Assembly (NCBI RefSeq): GCF_964355755.1 | Contig: NC_092671.1 | Coordinates: 5,095,001-5,159,000 of the forward strand | DNA length: 64,000 nt | From: Antedon mediterranea | Taxonomy: Eukaryota > Echinodermata > Crinoidea > Comatulida > Antedonidae | Direction: 5' to 3' | In this document: in pieces, positions 33,751 to 45,500 of the stretch | How positions within the stretch are numbered: the first letter of the stretch is position 1 | How the letters are laid out: the number at the start of each line of letters is the position of its first letter | Made by a program: the position numbers and the translations under genes | The notes under the pieces: generated by a model | Database searches by the model: none | Seen by the model: the letters and a program-made list of their open reading frames with translations, nothing else | What the model was told of the DNA's origin: nothing

Positions 33751-34849
33751 TGTGGGGATTAATCTAATCATGTGATAATTAAATACTGCCCCCTATAGGT
33801 GTTGCTGCCCCCTATAATTGTAACAGTCTTTTTCAAATGATTTGCTTTCTTTTGTATTTCATGAACCGGTCAAGGAAGCAGATAGTTTTGTCTCTTATTT
33901 AATTAAAGATCTGATTAAAAGGTAATTGCTCTACTTTTTACATATATTACTTTGTTATACATTTATAAGATTCTGTTATGTTTAAGAAACATTGATGTTG
34001 TATTTTAAGATGATTGCATTCATAGGCCTAGACATTTGTTTTGGGTTAACCTTGACTCATGGAATGTGCAGTTAGGAAGCCTATTGAATAGTATTGTGTT
34101 ACAATCTTTGAACTAGGATTTTATGCCATATAATGTTATAATATATACTTTTGTGATAAACCTTCTTTGTATTAACAAAATATGTTTAGATAGATTTAGT
34201 AATGTTTAGTTTATAGAAGATAGTTTCTAGTTAACAGTTTGTATAAAATAGTTCATCCTACAGTTCACACTTGATTAATTTGTATACACGAGGCTACCAT
34301 GCTCGTGATAGATCGTCATGTAGTGCGCCCTCTATTTATCATACAAAATGGCTGCGCCCATGGATTTGTTATTGTTTATATATTTTACACAAACCTAAGA
34401 TTATAACTCCTTGATTCAATGAATAGACTAAGTTTAGTATTCAAATAGTGTGAGTAAATTCCAACATGCATTTATTCTAGTAATATAATAGTAATATTCA
34501 GGCACTTATGATGCAATTGTGTAGGTAATTAATTAGGTATTTGTATACTCTAACAAAGTATACAGAGGCTGTTTAGGTAGACGTGCCGTTTGACGTAATA
34601 GTCGCAGTCCTCAGAGAGAATCCTTTTTATTAGAGTCGCCTGTTAAGTTGAGGTCGTTACTAAGAATTGGCTTGTATTTTAGAATATTATTTACTTTTGT
34701 TTCTCATTGTATTTATCTTGTGGTTTTCAGGACCATACTGATCTCTATTGTTATGCTAAAAACAAATTAAAACCAAATACACCACCGGACCGTGGTAAAA
34801 GTGAGAAAAGGCGTGTTTTTCCTTTTGTGTTGTCGTCCACATCCTTACA
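33751..34849 (+). mobile_element. Candidate solo LTR, about 1.1 kb
   Basis: Begins TGTGGGGATTAATC and ends CATCCTTACA (TG...CA termini with TGT/ACA inverted ends), flanked on both sides by TATATA. Module 2 at the same place (47791-47806) has only an uninterrupted TATATA run, so it is an insertion. No internal retroelement genes flank it, as expected of an LTR left by recombination. Orientation is inferred from the TG start only. Confidence 0.6.
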
Positions 34850-34867
34850 TATATATAGAATATTTGA

Positions 34868-35204
34868 AGATGTATTGTCCCCCTGAAAAAATAATTTTTA
34901 ACAAAATTTGTGTTGAATATGCCATTTTAATGTAATAGTTAAATCCACTTTGACCAATATTTAGATTTTAAAAAAAATGTTTTTACTTGAAAAAACTGTA
35001 ATTTAAAGCAAAACATGGTCAAATTTTGGTTTTTGGTTGAATTTAACCATTTATGTTGTCATTTTATAAGTGAAAATATTTTTTTTTTTTCGTTGTTTTT
35101 TCTACGGAAGTGATTAACTTTATTAAAACTACAAAATAAGATATTTAAAGTCTGATTTAATTAATCTTCATTTTTCATGTTTTTGAGGGACAATACATCT
35201 TTAA
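34868..35204. mobile_element. MITE family B, copy 2
   Basis: Left AAGATGTATTGTCCCCCTG and right AGGGACAATACATCTTTAA are inverse, and the interior matches copy 1 at 671-1028. It interrupts the sequence GAATATTT/AAATTAAATTTAAAC that is contiguous in module 2 at about 47806-47830. Confidence 0.8.
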
Positions 35205-37242
35205 ATTAAATTTAAACTAAAAATAATATACAAAAATTAAAATATCTGTATTTGAGGTGCTGATTTATGATCTGTTTCATTTGGGATTTGAACCCAATAT
35301 TTGTATACAAAAAACAATGTTTTAAGTAATCAATAATTATAATTGTCCTGATTATAAGTGATAATTGGCATGTTTATTAACCAGTAGTACTGTGGTAACC
35401 TTATTGTATTAACCATTCATTGATTTTACTTTTTGAAATTGTATTTAGTATTCGAACTAAGTATTTGTTGCACTGTGTACTGTAGGGCACTCGATCAATT
35501 AACCATATTTTATCATTGTTTTAATGTTTTTAAAATATTTACCTGGTTGGTCTAAAATGTATTTTAGACTTTGTCTTTCAAGATTTTATCAAATTTAATT
35601 GCCAATTTATGCTCTTCCAGTAATTTTATAAGCAGGGTAAGTTTATGTTATTATGCCAAAAAAAAAAAAAAATTGTTACCACCGTACTGTAAATTATAAA
35701 ATAAGCATAGTGCTAAGCTTTTTTGCCATATTGGTGGGTGAATTTGTGGTACGTCTCTCTAAATAAATGAAATATGAACATTTTAATTTTCCAAAATACT
35801 AAAATTATAGATTAACAATTGAGGTAAACAAATAAAGTGTTGCAGTTGAAAAAAAAATCACTAAACCCTCCATTTTAAAAATCTTTGTAGTACAGTATTC
35901 ATAATACAGTACCTATAAATAAAGATTGTAATTTAATATAACTGTAAAAATTTTGCAATACTGTTAGTTAGTAATTTTTAAATGATGGTACAGTTTAAAA
36001 GTTATGGAATAGATATCATAAATTGTAGAAATATATTAATTATTAAACAGATATTCGTGTTTCTTGACGCGCAAGAATTCTATATGTTCGAATATGATTT
36101 CATTACAGTACTCGAGTCTTTCCAAAGAATATTCATCATTCCTCCTATGTTAATATTTCACTTCATATTTTTACACTACGTTTAGTTTTGTGCTGTGGAA
36201 TATATTGAGGTAATTTGCTGAATAGTGTTTGACTATGTCTAGCTTGGGTGCTTCAATCTTGTGTGTGATTGTGCTAGTGTGCACTATGGACTACAGTATA
36301 TATCTGTAGGTTGTACAGACATTCTTGCCGCCTTGTGCCCGTTTCCTTGCCCTTGGGTTACTTCATTTCTGATTGGAATTATATAGCATTAAAATAATAT
36401 GTAAGCTCTGTCTACACTATCAAACTAGTTGGACAAAAAAATGTGTTTAGATATAAAGTTAGATAAATCATGAATGATTCCACCGAACTTACATATGGCA
36501 TTTAATGAATAGGCAAACTGCAAAGGAAAATGTGACATGTTTCTGATGATGAGAATAGTTTCTCGAAACATGTCTCATTTCAAGGCAGTTTGCCTTACTA
36601 TAGTTATTTTAACTTTTTAGATTTAAAGTGCAATAAATGTTTAACTTTTTAATATTAGTACTAAGAAGTACTGTAGTTTTTGGCAACTGCTCAAACACAC
36701 TTAAGCATGTTTTTAGGACATATATTGTAAATGTTATTCAAGGGTTTTATGAACTTTTTAAACTCAAACTACTGTAACTGTAAAAATACATTTCACCAAA
36801 AATATTAAAAAATCAATGTTCTATTTTTTAAAATTTGTGTTTTAATCACTTTCATTTTAAGTTTTGTGATTTTTTAAAAATCAAACTGTAATAATGTATT
36901 ATGTAATTATAATATACAGATATATATATATATACAGACTTAATTTAAATATTAAAAAAAAAATAAAAATTTCAACTTTGTTTTTAAGTTTAAGTAAGTT
37001 TGTAATATTCTTAATAAAAATGATACAATATGCATAATCTGTCTTCATATATTTATTAGTGCCATACTTAAAAATAATCTTCTAAAATAATTTTTTTTTA
37101 TAAGGAGTTTTCAGAGTCAATTTCTTCTACTCAACATTCATAGGGCTCTTTCATTTTTATGATGTACTTCTTCTGCATGCTCATATGATTTTTGCAATTG
37201 TTATTTCATGTCAATTTTGAGGATGTTCACAATCAATGTTCA
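35205..37242. other. Module 1 region between ACP-1 and the GNAT pseudogene
   Basis: Aligns over most of its length with 47820-50075. It contains a decayed tRNA-like SINE near 35286-35340, the left end of a family-A MITE at 36402-36445, and a 20-30 bp palindrome-like GACATGTTTC/GAAACATGTC pair at 36534-36573. No new gene was seen. Confidence 0.55.
37013..37057. terminator. Back-to-back poly(A) signals, module 1
   Basis: AATAAA on the plus strand (37013-37018) and AATAAA on the minus strand (TTTATT at 37052-37057) lie 34 bp apart. The arrangement is kept in module 2 (49870-49875 and 49909-49914), fitting convergent 3' ends of the phosphatase and the acetyltransferase. Their use is inferred. 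Confidence 0.5.
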
Positions 37243-37952
37243 TCATCCCACATTTGTATCAACAATAGCAAACATTTTATGCGTTGATATTTCGTGATCT
37301 TTCTTTGTGTACATCCTTACAGTTTCGTTAATCTGTTTGAGACGAAGGTCATTCGTAAGTAATCGTATAAACGAAGGGTTCGTAAGAGGCGCAGTTATAT
37401 AAAGCACCTCATCTGGTATTACGGATATCAGAGCCAAAATTAAAACCTGCGTTTCTGCTGTGTTGAGAGCATACAAAGGTCCAATACGATGACATTTGGT
37501 TTCTTGTAGAGGGCGTACTACACAGTACCCCATAATTTTATCATCTGAAATAAAAAAAATTATTAAAGAATAAAGTAACATTTTTAAAATAGAATAATTT
37601 TGCAATTTAATCTGTTTGTGAAAATGCATTATCAATTTTTTGCTTAAGTGAAAAACTGGTAAGTGAAAATGCATTTATCAATTTTTTGCTTAAATGAAAA
37701 ATAGTGATCAAACCAGTTTTTATATCTTAAAGAATGGCATTTTTCTCATTTAATAAAACAAATTTGCTTGGTTTATTTTGAAAATTGACTTAAGCTAAAT
37801 CATTGACAGATAATTTATTTGCTAAGCAAGTTGGCGCTGTTATTGGAATTCAAGAGATATTGTGCAGTAGTATATTTGAAATCTAAAATGAAAAAAATGA
37901 AAAGTCTGAGGCAACATGGGGTTTTTAGGATGGGAAATTCAAAGCAAGATGT

Positions 37953-38092
37953 TTAAGCTCTGTCTACACTATCAACTTGATGTGACAGAAAATGTAATGT
38001 GCCCATATATAGATATGATATCATATCACTACCATATTTGGGTACATCACACTTTTTTTGTCAAACTAGTTTGATAGTGTAGACAGAGCTTT
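37953..38092. mobile_element. MITE family A, copy 5, in the GNAT-A intron
   Basis: Left TTAAGCTCTGTCTACACTATC (first base flanking) and right GTTTGATAGTGTAGACAGAGC with the usual interior. Absent from the intact copy's intron 50378-50668. Confidence 0.8.
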
Positions 38093-38333
38093 AGTAATGC
38101 TTACGTTCTGTCACTAGTAAGCTAGTTCCTTTCTTTTCAGTTTTAGTCCAGCTCATGATGATTAGCCGTCTGTCTACACCAAAGATCTCTGTGACATATT
38201 CCACAACTCTTCCCAAAGGTCCTTTGGGAATAGAATGTATGGAAGGATTTTGACCCAGCTCCGGGAAAAATGGTGTCTTTTTTGTTTTAAAGCAGCCATT
38301 ATGCCATGCTGTGATAAACCCTAATGTCTCCAT

Positions 38334-38735
38334 CATCATCCCACATTTGTATCAACAATAGCAAACATTTTATGCGTTGATATTTCGTGATCTTTCTTTG
38401 TGTACATCCTTACAGTTTCGTTAATCTGTTTGAGACGAAGGTCATTCGTAAGTAATCGTATAAACGAAGGGTTCGTAAGAGGCGCAGTTATATAAAGCAC
38501 CTCATCTGGTATTACGGATATCAGAGCCAAAATTAAAACCTGCGTTTCTGCTGTGTTGAGAGCATACAAAGGTCCAATACGATGACATTTGGTTTCTTGT
38601 AGAGGGCGTACTACACAGTACCCCATAATTTTATCATCTGAAATAAAAAAAATTATTAAAGAATAAAGTAACATTTTTAAAATAGAATAATTTTGCAATT
38701 TAATCTGTTTGTGAAAATGCATTATCAATTTTTTG
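38334..38735. repeat. 402-bp duplicate of 37241-37642
   Basis: The two blocks read identically by eye across exon 2 and the adjacent intron of the GNAT-A pseudogene, in direct orientation 1093 bp apart. Near-identity points to a recent event or gene conversion. Confidence 0.85.
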
Positions 38736-39239
38736 ATCAGATGTTCTAATCCTTGTTCCTTTTTTTTTCTCATCCACATGACAAAATCCTATATCCAAAG
38801 GAATCACTATATCGGATCTCTCCTATTGTGCCAATAACTTCTGTCAGTGACGTATAGTATAACAATTTATGAAACATCTTTAAATCTGTAGTTTTAGCTC
38901 TACAACCCTCAAGAGCTAAGCTGTTTGCTAGTATGCACGATTCTGATAACGTGCACATTCTATGAACATTGAGAATAATCGTTTTCAGAAGTTTTCTCGA
39001 GGTTTGTTTGAAGAAAGTCGACATTTTTCTGAAATTCAGAATAGAAAGTATATAAGTTGTATTTATATTCTCTTTTTTCATTGTAGTGTAGCTAGTTTAA
39101 TACAAACATTCAAAATCCAACAGAAATAATTATTTGACAGTAGGCCATTTGTATAGCTAACTACTGTATAATAATATGCAAATTAGTATGCAAATTGCGC
39201 ATGGAGATAATTTAGCCTAGTCTTGGCCTAGGCTAATTT

Positions 39240-39470
39240 TACATTTAATATTTTATTGGTTGGAAAGCAAATATGAATACAAAAATGTGACAATGAAATG
39301 ACACAATCAAAAACAAATTTGAAATAATTAATTTTTTCAGAGGAACAATATATCTTTAAAACTGTTACGTCAACAAGCGAGCGGCGTTTTTTGTAAGAAA
39401 TATTTCTTTATTCCAAGATTCACCACCATATTTTGGTTGTTGCATGCATGAGCGCATAATATGGCATTCA
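39240..39470. other. Junction of the two duplicated modules
   Basis: The left part (to about 39300) matches 51430-51600 upstream of the intact GNAT gene, and the right part (from about 39420) matches 20750-20790 upstream of ACP-1. The join of module 1's end to module 2's start therefore lies between about 39300 and 39420. Confidence 0.55.
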
Positions 39471-39538
39471 AACCAACTTTTTTTATCTATAGAGGGCGTT
39501 TTTTTAAAAAGACTAAACAACAAAAACACGACGGCAAA

Positions 39539-42500
39539 ATGGAATCGTTTGGTTATTCAAAAATCAAATCATTAAAAAATGTTTTGTTAATTATGTTTTT
39601 CTTGCATGAAATATGTATTAGTTCTGCAGAAAGAAATTTAAGACAGGTGCATGTTGTAAGTATTGTGTCTAATTTTATAAATATGTCGGCTCTCTTATAT
39701 CTCTGGGGCCTAGGCCCCTAGCCAAATAAAAAATAAAAAGGGTACTGGAACACGATCGGATGAGCCTGCAATCTGACGGCATAGCTGACTTCAGCCTCAG
39801 GTTTGACGGGTATAGGCCTAGGCTTAACAATTTTATTTATTATTCAGTTTTAGTTGACCAATTAGTATGTTCTATTATTTAGGCCTATTTCTTAGTATAT
39901 TTAAATGTAGGCCTAGCCTAATTATTGCTTAAAAATGGAATGTCAAAAATGAAGAATTTTAATATAGTTTAGGCCTAGCTAGGCTAGTACGTAGTAGGAA
40001 GCCTAGAAAAATATAGGACTAGACCCTTTACTCCCTAGCTAAGCTAGCCACTTTCATATAAAGTAATTCATTTGAATAACAATTTTAGCATTTTCACCAT
40101 GTATAATGCATGGCCATGTGGTTTAATTGTGGCAAAACAATGGTGAGTTAATAAAGCCGGTCTAACTCTACAGTACCTAGGGCCTAGTCCTACTCCTAGT
40201 CAAGATAATTTTGAGTAAAAATATAACAAAAGAAATGTTAAAAAGTCATGGAAATGGAATAGAATCCACAACCCCCAGCTCCTTAATTATGCTCTTGTAC
40301 TATATGAGCCACTGTGTATACGACCCCCGATAGGTGCGTCTTTACATTATAAATGATTATTGATGCAGGGGTGCGTCAAAAAACCTTGATGGTACACCAC
40401 ATCAATGAATAATGTGTGACAACCCAGGGCCCAGGCATCATCATGATGACAGCAACAGTTTAAGCTTACACACATTCATCATTAAGTACATATTTCTTTT
40501 CACATTTGAAGCTACTTTCTGTATTCCAGCCTGCATGCCGCTAGTTTTAAAAATAATTTTTATTTGTTTTTTAAAGTTATATCGCCATGGAAATAGGTCT
40601 CCAATGAACAGTTATCCTAAAGATCCGTACAATGAAACAGTTTGGCCACAAGGATTTGGAATGCTAACACAGGTACAGTAAAGATTCGCAGTGTCCATGG
40701 TAGTAGTGGCACAGTAGCTGGGCATAGTAACATGCTTACATAACAATGTTCATATCCTACCTCAAGGATTTTTATTTGCTATGATGATAAGTGGAGGCAA
40801 TCTGTTTAAACTTACTGTACAATACATTCCGATTTATTACTTCAGAACATAAAGCTCTGTCAAACTACTGTAGTTTGTCAAAGAAAGTGTGATTTGCCCA
40901 AATATTATAATTATTTGCCCAAATATGGTAGTGATAAGACATCATCATGTCCATATATGGGCACATTACATTTTTTTCACCTAAAAGTTTGATAGTGTAG
41001 ACAGAACTTTAGATAATCATTCTTTCTATCTAAAAATTGTGAAAAACTATTTAAATTAATACTTGAATTTTTTGTCCATTATCAATTGGTATTGTCTGGA
41101 ATATATGCAGAATTTTACATTCAAAACATGCTTAGTAACTGGTGTATCCATTTCCACTATGTAATTATAAATTTTATTTATGCAGAATTTTGCCCCTCAT
41201 CATATTGTTTTTCATATTTATATATCTAGTATAGTTGTAAAATATTAATACTATAATTAAAATTAATTCATAATCTTAGCAAGGAATGAATCAGCAGTAT
41301 GAGCTTGGGCAGTGGTTACGGAAGCGGTACATAGAAGATGTCAAATTCTTGCAGCCATCATACGTTGCGAAGGATATCGTAATACACAGCACATACACTC
41401 ATCGTACTGTTATGTCGGCACAAAGTAACCTGGCTGGAATGTTTCCTCCGAGTGGTCGTCAAATTTGGGACAAAAACCTATTATGGCAACCGATTGGTAT
41501 CTTCACATGGCCTAGAGATGAAGACCCTGTAGGTGTATAATTTTGTAGAACCTAAAACCCTATTAAGGAGATACTGTACCATCAATCTGGACCCAGTATA
41601 AGTGTGCCCTCAATAGAAGTGTCCTCTGAGTAGGGGTTGGCCCTACAGTATTGTTTTGTTTATTAAACATTCTCCTGACATTATATTGAACAGGCTTAAA
41701 AACAACATAAAGTAAAATATTGAATGTTTAGAAGGAAGCCTAAATAAGTTTTAAACTTTATGCCTAGGCTCCCAGAAATAAACGAAATAACAATATAGTT
41801 AGACAGTGAAAGATATTGTTAAAACATGTTGCCCTTTCTTGCTCATTTCATGAGGCAACATTCTATTTTCACAGGTGTTAAAATCACGTATACCTTGCCT
41901 GAAACGAAATATTTTGATTGAAGAAAAAACCAAGCCTCTGTTTGATCAGTTTAATAAAAAATACAAGGTAACAAATAAATAATGGCATAATACAGTACTG
42001 TATGTCTAGTTTTCCAGAAAGCCTGATATTCCAAATCTCATTATAATTTGAGTAAAAGAAAAAATGTTTGATATTGTAAAACTCGTAAATGGATGATGCC
42101 CTAAAATATATCACTGTTGTTTTTACAAGCAGTTCCATGTAAAAAAAATGTATTTTGTTTTTAAAGCAATTTCAATTTTTAGATAAAATACATTTTACAA
42201 AAATCATTCTTGTGTAAAAAGAGACACTCCTTATAGTTTTTTTAATGTATACAGAATATGATGGAAACAAGCACGAATGTGCAATACTCGGGGTACAGCG
42301 AAAGAAGCTGTAATGACGTAAAGACCGGATGTAACGTAACATACACATCAATAACCGCGCTACCAAATACGGCTATACGGTACCATCTTCGAGACGTGAT
42401 ATGGCTGCATCCGGTATGAAATTAAAAAATCCGGCTCTATAGCTTTGAGGACATGTCCCTGTAGTATATTCATGCTAAATCCGAGCTCAATACTACAACG

Positions 42501-45500
42501 AAAGGGAGCAGTATTTACCGATTACACAAAATAAATATTTAAAAAAATAATAAAAATAAGATATACTGTGTATAATTATCATATTGCGTAAAGGACGCCT
42601 TGAAACTTTCATCCGTCGGGCTGGTAAAATGATTGGTCTGGAACTGCCTTCCTTTACCGATGTGCACCTAGAACACCTCCAGAAAGATTTCGAACGCATT
42701 GAGTCGGATGCCTCTCATCCTCTCCACAAAGTAATCATAGACCAACTTAATCCAAGTGGTAGATTGAGGCTCCTCAGTGTGAAAACAAATCGATTTGCTA
42801 AATCCTTTATTCCCTCCGGTATCATCTAGTACAACAGGAAGTCAAGAAGATAATTTTATCTTGTAATTTTTTAGATGTTTTTATAAGAATGGTTTTATGC
42901 TATATTTGTTTTTATTGTGTGTTCTTTGTTATTATGATGAGCAATGAATTTCCTTTTTGAGGATCAATAAAAGTTATCTTATCTTATCTTATCTTATACA
43001 CTACTTTTCACCATAAAGTTAAAAAAAAAAGGTTTCGCCCGGGCTCGAACCAGGTACCTTCTGCGTGTTTTTAAGTAAACGTGATAACCACTACGCCAAC
43101 AAGCCGCATATAACTACATAGCGCTGTGGTGTGTGTCACACATTGTGGCTTCCTAATTAAACAAATTAATTAACAAAAAAGCACGAATGTGCAATACTCG
43201 GGGTACAGAGAAAGAAGCTGTATACAGACGTATACAGTTAAAGTTAAAGAAAAATAGGTTTCGCCAGGGCTCTAACCGGGACCTTCTGCGTGTTAAGCAG
43301 ACTTGACAATCACTACACTACGAAACCCACTTACACTAAAAATGTGGGTTACAGAAAGTTTTTTAATCCATTTAAATTACAAATAAATATGGTAATAAGC
43401 ACAAAGAAAAATAAACATGTGTAAAAGTGATAATTACCGATTACACAAAATAAGTATTTAAAAAAATAATAAAAATAAGATATACTGTGTATAATTATCA
43501 TATTGCGTATACAGTACTTTTCACCATAAAGTTAAAAAAAAAAGGTTTCGTCCGGGCTCGAACCAGGTACCTTCTGCGTGTTAAGCAAACGTGATAACCC
43601 CTACGCCAAGAAGCCGCATATAACCATATAACTACATAACGCTGTGGTGTGTGTCACACATTGTGGCTTCTTAATTAAACAAATTAATTAACAAAAAATT
43701 AAAAATCCGGCTCTATAGCTTTGAGGACATGTCCCTGTAGTATATTCATGCCAAATCCCAGCTCAATACTACAACTAATAATGGAGGAATAGTACTTTAA
43801 AAATCGCACTTTTTACTCAATAGTGTCCAGATGGAGGAGGAGAAAATGAGTAAGTCCTAGACTCGGGTACCCCAAGTAAAAATTGATTCGTATACTCAAA
43901 TTATAATAAGATATGGAAATTTGGTTTCTCTTATGTTCTAATAAAGGATGGGGTACGTTCTCGTTTTGTATTGTCTTTTCCACATCCCCCACCCATAAAA
44001 GGCTGCCAAAGGTGGCTCTTATGCGACTGTGTTTTAATAGTAAAAAGAATTTGTGAACTTTTTTGACCTAAAAAAGTCTTGGTTTTGGGAGAGTTTTCGG
44101 TTTTGAGAGAATCCGGTATAGAGAGTTGACTGTAGTTTTCTAGAATGAAAACTTTATTTTTTGTGTGAAAAAAAATTAAATTATTTATGTATATATCATC
44201 GTTCATTATCATCCAACAGTAGTATAAACAGGTCTTTTTACTCTTGAATTAGATTAGATCATATCAATTTTTTAAAATATACAAGCAATAAGGTGCATTT
44301 TTTCTTTTTACAGAAAATAATTGATTATATTTCTCAACATAGTGGTGTTAAAGGACAAATACATTCACTTGGGCAAGTTGCAGATGCGTTATATTTTGAG
44401 GTTTGTAACATTTACCATATTGACGCAGGTATAAGACATGGTTTTTGCTTAGGTCAGTTTTCACAATTACTTAAGTAAATTTTTTTTTTCTTAAATCTTA
44501 AAGGACGAATTAATTCTACTATAAGATTAAAAGAACTGGTTTGATGGAATAAAACCTTAATTTACTTAAAACTCAGGTACAGGCATGAATTTTAAATATA
44601 ATATTTGGTTAGTTGTACATAAATCAAATATTTGCAACAGAAATCAAGACGAAAAAACATGAACTTCCCTTAATATGGTCAAATACAAAATTTGGCAAAA
44701 TTCTTCCATAATAACCAGGAAGACTTTTTTCAGTAGTTAGGTAGTTAATCTAATGTAATAACATGTCTTCCCTAGAAGATGGAAAAATATGGTGGATATA
44801 CGGTGGATAATTTTTGCTATAGCATGAAAATTAAAATCTGAAGTTGAATAAAAATACCAGAAATGTTAAATTCAAGTTATATTACCTATATTTAGTCATC
44901 TGATAACATTTTTGACTGCACCGTTTATTTTTCATAGCTTTGTAAAATTTGTGTACAAAAGAATATAGATTTTACTCTGTAATTTGAAGTATCCCCCCAT
45001 TGATAAGAAAGTGCTTATTTTCAACAAGCTTGTGTAACACAAATAAAATCCCAAAAATTATGAAACATAGAGGGAAACTATAGATCGATAATTATTGGAA
45101 TGTATGATCAATAGAAATGTTTTGCCTGCACCTGGCCTTTAAGCAAACAGATTTGATAAATGCTAGCACTGGTCTCCTGGAAATAGTGTTAATCTCTTAT
45201 TGTTGATTTAACTATTTATAGAAAGCAGCACATTTAACATTACCAGATTGGGCACTAAAGAAGGTTGATGGCTGGGATGGTACTTATTATCAGTGGACGA
45301 TACTTCTTAAAAATTACCAGTATGAAGCTGGGCATCAAAATTTGAGCTCTGAGGTGAAGAAGCTCCTATCAGGTAAATCTAGTTTCATAGGTCTTGAAAA
45401 AATAACTGGTTAATATTTTTACCACATATGATTAGGGACCTATTCACCAGTGTAGAATTTAGGCAATCTAAAGCTCTGTCTACACTATCAAACTGACAAA

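Larger units (their letters stand above)
37243..39024 (-). pseudogene. GNAT acetyltransferase copy A, broken by an exon-2 duplication
   Basis: Paralogue of the intact gene at 50076-51326. Reading down the minus strand: start MSTFFKQTSRKLLK at 39024, exon-1 N-terminal part with short deletions to about 38737; then a 402-bp block (38735-38334) duplicated from the gene's own intron end and exon 2; then the exon-1 C-terminal part (38333-38105, LGFITAWHNGCFK...); the intron; and the true exon 2 (37544-37243). The intruding block replaces the segment that carries the acetyl-CoA binding loop in copy B and brings a stop. Frame is also lost at SFGYRILSCG. The product cannot be a normal enzyme. Confidence 0.82.
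42237..43960. other. About 1.7-kb repeat block inserted in ACP-2 intron 4
   Basis: ACP-1 intron 4 (27137-27735) lacks this block. It is built of repeated segments: AGCACGAATGTGCAATACTC (42270, 43180), ATCCGGCTCTATAGCTTTGAGG (42430, 43706), CCGATTACACAAAATAA (42518, 43437), and a CACTTTTCACC/TTCTGCGTG unit carrying tRNA-like sequences three times. A 5'-truncated LINE sits inside one repeat. Confidence 0.65.

Noticed and set aside
39461-39538. Upstream in-frame ATG of ACP-2 giving a 26-residue extension
   Set aside because: It would bury the signal peptide, and in ACP-1 this segment is separated from the gene by the foldback insertion while the 22286 ATG is kept.
40412-40576. Alternative first exon of ACP-2 running from an ATG at 40412 into exon 2
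   Set aside because: The frame is open and ends in a hydrophobic stretch, but it includes the conserved acceptor sequence and is not matched in ACP-1; the signal-peptide exon at 39539 fits better.
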